A DNA stretch of 5,321 nt, taken from contig CAIYSH010000361.1 of the NCBI GenBank assembly GCA_903928755.1, positions 1-5,321 of the forward strand, written 5' to 3'. Shown piece after piece: positions 1 to 5,321 of the stretch. Below the pieces are notes generated by a model that was given only the letters and a program-made list of their open reading frames with translations, ran no database searches and was not told the DNA's origin. The DNA is from an uncultured Alphaproteobacteria bacterium. Its GTDB lineage: Bacteria; Pseudomonadota; Alphaproteobacteria; Caulobacterales; Caulobacteraceae. Within the stretch, counting starts at the first letter, position 1, and each line of letters starts with the position of its first letter. Both the position numbers and the translations under genes were made by a program.

Positions 1-127
1 TGATCTGCAAGAGCCGCGCATGTTCGCCGCCCATCAGGCGCAGGCGCACGATCTCATAGCCAGCTGCCTCGACCACGGGGTCGAGCAGCTCCATGAGCTT
101 CATGTCTTCAGCGGTCTTGCCGCGCAT
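1..127 (-). CDS. rimP: Ribosome maturation factor RimP, N-terminal fragment (runs off the left edge)
   Basis: RimP is a cytoplasmic assembly factor for the 30S ribosomal subunit. The 42 codons visible on the minus strand begin MRGKTAEDMKLMELLDPVVE and continue with AAGYEIVRLRLMGGEHARLL. The 'LDPVVEAAGYEIVRLRL' stretch (residues 15-31) is the typical start of the RimP N-terminal domain, which in the full protein of roughly 150-200 aa is followed by an SH3-like C-terminal domain that is not seen here. The start is the ATG at 127-125. A GGAGG lies on the mRNA at 144-140, 12 nt upstream, with a closer GCGAG-like match. An in-frame TTG abuts the ATG. In most proteobacteria rimP heads the rimP-nusA-infB operon, which would lie to the left of the window. 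The gene is preceded by its own promoter and an intrinsic terminator in the leader, so attenuation is likely. Identification is from recognised sequence; only the N-terminus can be checked. Confidence 0.88.
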   Translation of the reverse strand, partial: MRGKTAEDMKLMELLDPVVEAAGYEIVRLRLMGGEHARLLQI

Positions 128-213
128 CAAACTCGCCGCCCTCCGGCCAACAAAAAAGCGGCTGGGCCGGAGCCCGCCGCTCGTATGCGTTATCCAACGC
201 TACGGACGATGTT
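128..213 (-). promoter_or_regulatory. rimP 5' leader, putative transcription attenuator
   Basis: This is the untranslated leader between the predicted transcription start (about 213) and the rimP ATG. It holds two stem-loops on the minus strand. The first (203-183) has arms GUA-GCGUU and AACGC-a-UAC around a GGAU loop, with one bulged A. The second (180-158) is the intrinsic terminator listed separately, and the Shine-Dalgarno region of rimP follows. One small hairpin followed by a terminator ahead of rimP resembles the bioinformatically described 'rimP leader' class in Rfam; I recall this from memory and have not matched it. The stem-loops are seen directly and the regulatory role is inferred. 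Confidence 0.6.
152..180 (-). terminator. Intrinsic terminator inside the rimP leader
   Basis: Read on the minus strand, GCGGC-GGGC (180-172) pairs with GCCC-a-GCCGC (167-158). This gives 9 G/C base pairs with one bulged base and a 4-nt UCCG loop, followed directly by six U residues (157-152). It is the strongest intrinsic terminator in the window. No minus-strand gene lies between the predicted promoter and the terminator, so it can only act on the rimP transcript itself, which points to attenuation rather than gene-end termination. Confidence 0.8.
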
Positions 214-219
214 GATCGC

Positions 220-248
220 CTTATAAACAGCCGTCTCGGGTTTGTCAG
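220..248 (-). promoter_or_regulatory. Predicted sigma-70-type promoter of rimP
   Basis: On the minus strand the -35 box CTGACA (248-243) matches TTGACA at 5 of 6 positions. It is separated by exactly 17 nt from the -10 box TATAAG (225-220), which matches TATAAT at 5 of 6. Transcription would begin near 213 and give a leader of about 86 nt. Caulobacterales housekeeping promoters often diverge from the E. coli consensus, so the match is suggestive and not proven. Confidence 0.55.
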
Positions 249-405
249 CCCCTCTCTGTGTCAAAGCGAAAGGCTGTCCTCGGCGGCGGTATTTCGGGCT
301 GACCGGAGGGGGTGCGACTCTTCTTGACTCCATGGCAATCGGGAAAGAAGTCTCGCTATGGGAGGATTGTGCCTCTGATGGTCAATACAGAACAGGAAAA
401 CGACT

Positions 406-795
406 ATGGGACTGCTTGACGGAATTCTGGGAAGCCTCGGCGGCGGCAATGGCGGCGATGCGGTTTCGGCCATCACCAATCTGATCAATTCGCAGCCCGG
501 AGGCCTCAGCGGTCTGGTCTCGTCCTTTGAACAGGGTGGCCTCGGCGAAATCGCCAAGTCCTGGGTCTCCACCGGTGCCAACCTGCCGATCTCCGCAGAC
601 CAGATTTCGGCCGTCATGGGTTCGGGCCCCGTCGCCGAGTTCGCCCAGAAGCTGGGCATTGATCCGCAAATGGCTACGGGTGTCCTGGCCCAGGTTCTGC
701 CCCAGGTGGTCGACCACCTGACCCCGAACGGTCAGGTGCAGTCGGGCGGCATTGCCGATCTCATCGGCGGCCTGTCGGGCCTGCTGAAGCGCTAG
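406..795 (+). CDS. YidB-like DUF937 family protein
   Basis: The protein has 129 residues, close to E. coli YidB (about 130), and the same layout. It has a short glycine-rich N-terminus (MGLLDGILGSLGGG), a helical middle, a segment 'ISADQISAVMGSGPVAEFAQ' at about residues 62-81, and 'LGIDPQMATGVLAQVLPQVVDHLTPNG' at about 84-110 that is characteristic of the family. It ends in a Gly/Leu-rich tail (GGLSGLLKR). There is no signal peptide or membrane segment, so it is probably cytoplasmic. The biochemical role of the family is not established; the fold has been described as homeodomain-like. The ATG at 406 has AGGA at 394-397 with 8 nt spacing. The gene diverges from rimP and is followed by a hairpin at 807-832. 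Two GANTC sites lie upstream at 316 and 326. Confidence 0.85.
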   Translation: MGLLDGILGSLGGGNGGDAVSAITNLINSQPGGLSGLVSSFEQGGLGEIAKSWVSTGANLPISADQISAVMGSGPVAEFAQKLGIDPQMATGVLAQVLPQVVDHLTPNGQVQSGGIADLIGGLSGLLKR

Positions 796-806
796 ATCTG
801 AATTTC

Positions 807-832
807 ACGCAGGGGGAGACTTTCCCCTGCGT
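807..832 (+). terminator. Probable terminator hairpin after the yidB-like gene
   Basis: A perfect 9-bp inverted repeat, ACGCAGGGG (807-815) and CCCCTGCGT (824-832), encloses an 8-nt loop. It begins 11 nt after the yidB-like stop codon. The stem is strong, but only a short T run (GGTTTGG) follows, so termination efficiency is uncertain. Confidence 0.55.
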
Positions 833-849
833 CCGGTTTGGTCCAAAAG

Positions 850-879
850 CCGCGCGCGGACATCGACGTCCGCGCGTGG
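850..879 (+). repeat. 12-bp inverted repeat (hairpin) in the ppa leader
   Basis: CCGCGCGCGGAC (850-861) pairs with GTCCGCGCGTGG (868-879) around a 6-nt loop. There are 11 Watson-Crick pairs and one G-U pair. There is no T tract after it. The 3' arm runs into the GGAAAGG Shine-Dalgarno-like sequence (878-884) of ppa, so as RNA it could affect ppa translation. It could also be a protein-binding palindrome at the DNA level. Confidence 0.55.
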
Positions 880-894
880 AAAGGCCATCTCCCC

Positions 895-1428
895 ATGGAC
901 ATCTCCAAAATTTCGGTCGGCGTGAACCCGCCCTATGACGTTAACGCCCTGATCGAAATTCCGCAGGGCGGTGAACCGGTAAAATACGAACTGGACAAGG
1001 AAAGCGGCGCGATTTTCGTCGACCGTTTTCTCCACACCGCCATGTTCTATCCGGGGAATTATGGCTTCATACCCCACACCCTGTCGGGGGACGGCGATCC
1101 CATGGACATTCTGGTGGTTGGCCCGACCCCGGTGGTTCCGGGTGCCATCATCCGCTGCCGTCCCATCGGCTGCCTGATCATGGTCGATGAGGCCGGGGAT
1201 GACGAAAAAGTCCTGGCTGTGCCGGTGGACAAGCTACACCCCTTCTATGCGGGTGTGGATTCCTGGCGCGGCCTGCCCACCATACTGACCGAGCAGATCG
1301 CGCACTTTTTCCAGCACTACAAGGATCTGGAAAAGGGCAAGTCCGTTGAGATCGTCCGCTGGGCCGACCCGGAAGAAACCGGCGAGATCATCCGTCAGGC
1401 CATCGAGCGGGAGAAGGCCAAGGGCTGA
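895..1428 (+). CDS. ppa: Inorganic pyrophosphatase (family I)
   Basis: This soluble cytoplasmic enzyme hydrolyses pyrophosphate to two phosphates in an Mg2+-dependent reaction that pulls biosynthetic reactions forward. The family I signature DGDPMDI is at residues 66-72. Counting from the ATG at 895, every catalytic residue falls at the E. coli position (Met counted): E21, K30, R44, Y56, D66, D68, D71, D98, D103, K105, Y142 and K143. That exact register, and the length of 177 aa against about 176 for E. coli, decide the start. An upstream in-frame TTG at 838 would add 19 residues with no family counterpart and would place them across the 850-879 hairpin. The Shine-Dalgarno-like GGAAAGG at 878-884 is 10 nt before the ATG. 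The gene sits between the yidB-like gene and a convergent DUF2237 gene. No convincing promoter of its own was found. Confidence 0.97.
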   Translation: MDISKISVGVNPPYDVNALIEIPQGGEPVKYELDKESGAIFVDRFLHTAMFYPGNYGFIPHTLSGDGDPMDILVVGPTPVVPGAIIRCRPIGCLIMVDEAGDDEKVLAVPVDKLHPFYAGVDSWRGLPTILTEQIAHFFQHYKDLEKGKSVEIVRWADPEETGEIIRQAIEREKAKG

Positions 1429-1467
1429 CCCTCTGGCCATTGTCGCGACTGCGCGACCTGAGACCGC

Positions 1468-1851
1468 CTAGCCGGCGACGGCAAAGTCTTTCAGGATCCC
1501 CAGGGGGACGATGGCCAGGGTTTCCTCGTGAGTGGATTCAAGGACCAGCCGGGGCGCAGCCCCGGCGTCCAGGGCTTCCTTCCAGCGAGGGGCGCACAGG
1601 CACCAGCGGTCTCCCGGTTTCAGTCCCGGAAAGCCATATTCGGGAACCGGCGTCGAGAGATCGTTGCCGACCTGCTTAGAGAAGGCCAGGAATTCAGGCG
1701 TCATCACAGCGCAGACCGTATGCATTCCCGTGTCGTGAGGTCCGGTTTCGCAGCAGCCATTGCGGAAAAACCCGGTTACCGGATCCATGGAGCAGGGCAG
1801 CAATTCCCCACCCAGAACATTGCGGGCATCGGCGTCGTATCGGATGGTCAT
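1468..1851 (-). CDS. DUF2237 family protein of unknown function
   Basis: The protein has 127 residues, usual for this small, widely distributed bacterial family. Recognisable conserved blocks are 'NVLGGELLPCSMDPVTGFFR' (11-30), 'GCCETGPHDTGMHTVCAVMT' (32-51), 'EFLAFSKQVGNDLSTPVPEY' (53-72), 'GFPGLKPGDRWCLCAPRW' (73-90) and 'THEETLAIVPL' (107-117). The cysteines C20, C33, C34, C47, C84 and C86, with H44 and H108, could form a metal or redox site; that is inference, as no activity is established for the family. There is no signal peptide. The ATG at 1851-1849 has only a weak Shine-Dalgarno (GAGTTGG). The gene converges on ppa with a 39-bp gap and diverges from the HpcH/HpaI gene with a 52-bp gap. 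Confidence 0.88.
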   Translation of the reverse strand: MTIRYDADARNVLGGELLPCSMDPVTGFFRNGCCETGPHDTGMHTVCAVMTPEFLAFSKQVGNDLSTPVPEYGFPGLKPGDRWCLCAPRWKEALDAGAAPRLVLESTHEETLAIVPLGILKDFAVAG

Positions 1852-1903
1852 GTTCCAACTCTAGTCTAAAAGCGGGCCTTGCCCAAATCGAAGGGAGATT
1901 CGC

Positions 1904-2755
1904 GTGAGTCCTGCACGCCCCCGCCGCAGCCTTCTCTACATGCCAGCATCGAATTCAAGGGCCATAGACAAGGCCCGGACGCTTGCCTGCGATGTTGTGA
2001 TCCTCGATCTCGAGGATGCCGTTGCACCTGACGCGAAGTCTGAAGCGCGCGAGACGGCACTGGCGGCGCTGGTTCAAGGTGGCTTTGGGTCCCGGGAGGT
2101 CGTCGTGCGGATCAACGGGCTGGACACCCCGTGGGGCCGCGATGACCTGACCGCGGTTGCCCAGGCGTGCCCCGAGGCCGTGCTGGTGCCGAAGATTTCC
2201 AGCCCCGCAGACCTGAAGGCTTATGCGACGGCACTTGCCCCCGCGACCAAGCTCTGGGCCATGGTCGAGACCTGTCAGGGGGTGATGACCCTGGACGCGA
2301 TCGCCGGGTCAGCCGCTCCCCTTGAGGTTCTTGTGGTCGGCTCCAATGACCTGGCGAAGGAAATGCGGTGCCGCCCCGGGATTGAAAGAACGCCGCTCCT
2401 GGCAGCCCTGAGCCACACCGTCATGGCGGCCAGGGCCCATGGCCTGGGTGTCGTGGACGGTGTTTTCAATGATATTTCCGACCTTGAGGGGCTGGAACGG
2501 CAATGCCTTCAGGGTCTGGACTTCGGATTTGACGGCAAGACCCTGATCCATCCCGGCCAGATTGAGGCCGCCAACCGCATTTTCGCCCCGGAACCGACAG
2601 AGGTTGACTGGGCTCACAGGATTGTGGCCGCCTTCGAATTGCCCGAAAATGCCGCAAGAGGTGTTCTGAAACTCGAGGGACGCATGGTCGAGCGCCTGCA
2701 TCTGGAAGAAGCCCTTCGCCTAATTGCCGTTTCGGCGGCGATCGGCCGGCAATGA
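1904..2755 (+). CDS. HpcH/HpaI (CitE-like) CoA-ester lyase
   Basis: The 283-residue protein is a TIM-barrel carbon-carbon lyase of the CitE/malyl-CoA lyase group. Members cleave CoA esters such as L-malyl-CoA, citramalyl-CoA or citryl-CoA, in the reverse sense of a Claisen-type condensation; the substrate here cannot be told from sequence. Family motifs are 'RRSLLYMPASNSRAIDKA' (7-24), 'VILDLEDAVAPDAK' (32-45), 'VRING' (68-72, with the substrate-binding R69), 'VPKI' (95-98), the metal-ligand region 'MVETCQG' (E122), 'VVGSNDLAKEM' (D149) and the C-terminal 'GFDGKTLIHPGQIEAAN'. E122 and D149 are the expected Mg2+ ligands. The start is GTG at 1904, preceded by GGGAG (1893-1897) at good spacing. 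The stop overlaps the next gene's ATG (ATGA at 2752-2755). No citD or citF neighbours are present, which argues against a classical citrate lyase subunit. Confidence 0.9.
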   Translation: MSPARPRRSLLYMPASNSRAIDKARTLACDVVILDLEDAVAPDAKSEARETALAALVQGGFGSREVVVRINGLDTPWGRDDLTAVAQACPEAVLVPKISSPADLKAYATALAPATKLWAMVETCQGVMTLDAIAGSAAPLEVLVVGSNDLAKEMRCRPGIERTPLLAALSHTVMAARAHGLGVVDGVFNDISDLEGLERQCLQGLDFGFDGKTLIHPGQIEAANRIFAPEPTEVDWAHRIVAAFELPENAARGVLKLEGRMVERLHLEEALRLIAVSAAIGRQ

Positions 2756-3474
2756 AATCTGCCGGCATTGTCCTTTTTGCCCTGTCCCTGGCGGGTGGGC
2801 CGGGCATGGCCCAGGAAATCGATCCGATCGGTGATCTCCTGAGCGGGGCTGCCCCACCGCCGCCCGCAGGGCCGACTCTGACCCCCGGCTTGCCTGACGG
2901 GTCGGCGCAGGTTCCTGTGCCGGTGGCCAACCCGGTGCCGGCTGTCGATCCCCCGCCGCCTGTGCTCACGGAGAAACCGGCTGATGTCGTCATCAGTCCT
3001 GTGGATGAGGCCCCGAAACAGCCTCGGCTCGACAGCAGACCAGCGGCTTCTGCCCCGGTTCACATTGATGAAACCGGTCGGACCCCTGACGCGCCGCCGA
3101 CGCCGTCGGACCTGAATTATGAGAGCCGACTGAGGGCCACCTATAATGCAGCCCAGATGATGCAGGGGCCTCTGGATGGCGGCTGGATCCTGAGAGCTGG
3201 TGGCGATGTGGCCTATGACCTGCAGCTGGTGGACAAGGGGCGGGGATCCCTCGAGGGGGCCTGGCGCGATCCCCGTCGGCGTGGTGGGCTGGACTCCAGC
3301 GGGTTCATCGATGAAATCCGCAATGACGCGGGTCGGTTGATCCTCAGGTTCAGACCGAAACGGAACAGCCCTGAAACCGTCGAGGGGACCTTCGAAGTCG
3401 GGGAACAGGGGCAATGGAGTGGCGAGGTGGTGGATCGCGGCAGCCGGTATCCGGCGACCCTCTCCCGTTTCTAG
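2752..3474 (+). CDS. Secreted proline-rich protein of unknown function
   Basis: I do not recognise this 240-residue protein. The N-terminus (K2, then a hydrophobic run from I6 to A14, then GGPGMA|QE) is a good signal peptide with probable cleavage after A20. There is no lipobox, and in fact no cysteine in the protein. Residues 21-118 form a low-complexity segment with about 26 prolines, including PPPP at 35-38 and 67-70, likely a flexible periplasmic linker. Residues 119-240 look like a folded beta-rich domain with glycine- and tryptophan-marked strands: 'GPLDGGWILRAGGDVAYDLQ' near 139-158, 'GSLEGAWRDPRRRGG' near 165-179, 'SSGFIDEI' and a closing 'GQWSGEVVDRGSRYPATLSRF'. A periplasmic or cell-envelope location is likely. 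The ATG overlaps the stop of the lyase gene, so translation is probably coupled. The stop shares a CTAG with the convergent HIT gene. Confidence 0.85.
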   Translation: MKSAGIVLFALSLAGGPGMAQEIDPIGDLLSGAAPPPPAGPTLTPGLPDGSAQVPVPVANPVPAVDPPPPVLTEKPADVVISPVDEAPKQPRLDSRPAASAPVHIDETGRTPDAPPTPSDLNYESRLRATYNAAQMMQGPLDGGWILRAGGDVAYDLQLVDKGRGSLEGAWRDPRRRGGLDSSGFIDEIRNDAGRLILRFRPKRNSPETVEGTFEVGEQGQWSGEVVDRGSRYPATLSRF

Positions 3475-3890
3475 AGGCCCAGAGCTGTCCTTGCGGTCAT
3501 GATCGCCAGTCCGATCTGGCTGCTGGTCATGGGCTCGGCAATACCCACGCCCCAGACCGGTCCTGGCCAGGCCGCATCTCCGGCCTGCCGCCCGACAAGA
3601 TGGACATGGAGTTGGGGGGTCACATTGCCCAGGGCACCCACATTCAGTTTCCCGACCATGAACCCTCGGCACTGGCCCAGGGCCCGGACAGCCGCGCCGC
3701 AGGCGACGATCTCGGTCATGAGCTGGCTCTGGTCTTCCGGCAGCAGGTCCTCGATTTCCCGACGGCCGGGCTGGCGGGGGATCAGGATGAGCCATGGCCA
3801 GCGCAGGTCTAGCTGCAGGCGGACATGGCAGAGGGGCAATTCGCCCAGGGGGATGGAACCGGGCTCGAAGGCAGGGTCGACGGAGAACAT
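3471..3890 (-). CDS. HIT (histidine triad) family protein
   Basis: HIT proteins are small cytoplasmic nucleotide hydrolases or transferases acting on phosphoramidates, dinucleoside polyphosphates and related compounds. Counted from the ATG at 3890 (139 aa), the order is 'MFSVDPAFEPGSIPLGELPL' (1-20), 'RWPWLILIPRQPG' (30-42), 'LPEDQSQLMTEI' (50-61), 'KLNVGALGNV' (81-90) and the triad 'PQLHVHLVGR' (92-101), followed by 'DAAWPGPVWG'. The middle His (H95, the expected nucleophile) and the last (H97) are present; the first is Gln (Q93). The start is uncertain. An ATG at 3938 would add 16 residues, and a GTG at 3905 has a better Shine-Dalgarno-like AGGGCGG. I chose 3890 because relatives I remember begin with an M-F-x-x-D-P pattern. 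The gene converges on the secreted-protein gene and diverges from mdh. Confidence 0.85.
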   Translation of the reverse strand: MFSVDPAFEPGSIPLGELPLCHVRLQLDLRWPWLILIPRQPGRREIEDLLPEDQSQLMTEIVACGAAVRALGQCRGFMVGKLNVGALGNVTPQLHVHLVGRQAGDAAWPGPVWGVGIAEPMTSSQIGLAIMTARTALGL

Positions 3891-4012
3891 TCGCTGTTTG
3901 ACCACAAGTCCGCCCTGCAAACAAAGCGTCCGCAGCATTGCGGCCCGCTACTATTTTGGGTTAGGGACGCCGCACACTCTTTCCATGTTGCAAAAAGACG
4001 GGAGCTTCGACC

Positions 4013-4996
<984 letters not shown>

Positions 4997-5016
4997 GCCC
5001 TCATGGGCACCGGGTT

Positions 5017-5321
5017 TTAGAACCAGCTTTTTTCGCGAAGGATTTTGGCATAGGTTCGACTGACCGGTGCCTTTTGGCCGTTCTTCAAGGTGAGGACAGC
5101 GCGGCCGTCGCCACGCTCGACGTCGGCGACGCCATCCCGGGCGACCCACCAGGACCGGTGACTCTGCTCGCCCTCGAGCCCTGCCAACTCTTCAATGGCA
5201 TCGCTTAGACGCAGCAGGATCAGCTCCTGTCCCTTCGACGTATGCAGGCGTAGGTAATGGTCTTCAGCCTCGACGGCCCAGATCTCCGCGCCCCTCAGTT
5301 TGAGCGGCAGGCGTTCTAGAA
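5017..5321 (-). CDS. LytTR DNA-binding domain protein, C-terminal fragment (runs off the right edge)
   Basis: On the minus strand, reading in from the right edge, about 100 codons are open and end in TAA at 5019-5017. The translation includes 'LPLKLRGAEIWAVEAEDHYL', 'RLHTSKGQELILLRLSDAIE', 'HRSWWVARDGVADVERGDGR', 'AVLTLKNGQKAPVSRTYAKI' and ends 'LREKSWF'. The 'AEDHYLRLHT' strand and the 'HRS-W-VAR-V' and 'LKNG-PVSR-Y' pattern are diagnostic of LytTR, the beta-type DNA-binding domain. In Caulobacterales such domains are often fused to N-terminal transmembrane segments, and elsewhere to response-regulator receivers; which applies here cannot be seen. It is the 3' end of a transcription regulator that converges on mdh. 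No evidence links it to mdh regulation. Confidence 0.85.
   Translation of the reverse strand, partial: LERLPLKLRGAEIWAVEAEDHYLRLHTSKGQELILLRLSDAIEELAGLEGEQSHRSWWVARDGVADVERGDGRAVLTLKNGQKAPVSRTYAKILREKSWF

Noticed and set aside
359..379. Six-codon leader peptide (ATG GGA GGA TTG TGC CTC TGA) upstream of the yidB-like gene
   Set aside because: It has no clear ribosome-binding site, no regulatory codon bias and no attenuator downstream; likely chance.
838..894. N-terminal extension of Ppa from an in-frame TTG at 838
   Set aside because: Catalytic residue numbering matches E. coli exactly from 895, and the extension would span the leader hairpin.
1442..1457. Hairpin GTCGCG-actg-CGCGAC between convergent ppa and the DUF2237 gene, as a shared terminator
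   Set aside because: The stem is only 6 bp and no T tract follows on either strand. It could aid termination, but evidence is too thin to list.
1858..1886. Minus-strand promoter for the DUF2237 gene (TTGGGC, 17 nt, TAGAGT)
   Set aside because: Both boxes match the consensus weakly and the predicted start would fall almost on the ATG.
2614..3924. Long minus-strand open frame of 436 codons opposite the lyase, secreted-protein and HIT genes
   Set aside because: It is arginine- and proline-rich with no recognisable domain, runs antisense to well-supported genes, and is a typical shadow frame in G/C-rich DNA.
3898..3956. mdh promoter candidates (TTGACC at 3898, TACTAT near 3951)
   Set aside because: Neither has a partner box at acceptable spacing; the best pairing has only 2 of 6 -10 matches.
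4997..5033. Terminator after mdh (GCCC-tcat-GGGC at 4997-5008, and a later T6 run at 5028-5033)
   Set aside because: The stem is only 4 bp and lies 19 nt from the T run. The T run is within the LytTR coding sequence and has no good stem directly before it.

Overview
This window looks like the chromosome of an alphaproteobacterium, most likely in the Caulobacterales (Brevundimonas, Caulobacter, Phenylobacterium or a relative). The reasons are the high G+C and codon use, the style of the RimP, HIT, DUF2237 and LytTR proteins, and the presence of GANTC sites. The genus is an inference; there is no rRNA or other marker here. Everything looks like core or housekeeping DNA. I see no insertion sequence, phage gene, tRNA, CRISPR array or toxin-antitoxin pair.

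Left end (1-405): the first 42 codons of rimP run leftward off the window, presumably into a rimP-nusA-infB operon. Upstream of rimP, on the same strand, are a good sigma-70-type promoter and a leader of about 86 nt. The leader holds a small hairpin followed by a textbook intrinsic terminator, which is the layout of a transcription attenuator. An 8-nt perfect complementarity between the apical part of the terminator and the Shine-Dalgarno region of rimP suggests an alternative fold. A YidB-like (DUF937) gene then diverges to the right.

Centre (406-1903): yidB-like, a hairpin terminator, and ppa (inorganic pyrophosphatase, with every catalytic residue at the E. coli position) read rightward. 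A DUF2237 gene reads leftward and converges on ppa.

Right centre (1904-3938): a CitE-like HpcH/HpaI CoA-ester lyase starts at GTG and overlaps, in an ATGA junction, a gene for a secreted proline-rich protein of unknown function. That gene ends on a CTAG palindrome that also supplies the stop codon of a leftward HIT-family gene.

Right end (4013-5321): mdh (malate dehydrogenase, 327 aa, the 'GAAGNIGYALLFRI' class) reads rightward. Converging on it is the 3' end of a LytTR DNA-binding regulator whose N-terminal part lies outside the window.

The genes share a loose central-metabolism theme: malate oxidation, cleavage of a malyl- or citramalyl-CoA-like ester, pyrophosphate removal and nucleotide-conjugate hydrolysis. 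Only hpcH and the secreted-protein gene are clearly co-transcribed. I found no clear new multi-gene system; the most notable structure is the rimP leader.
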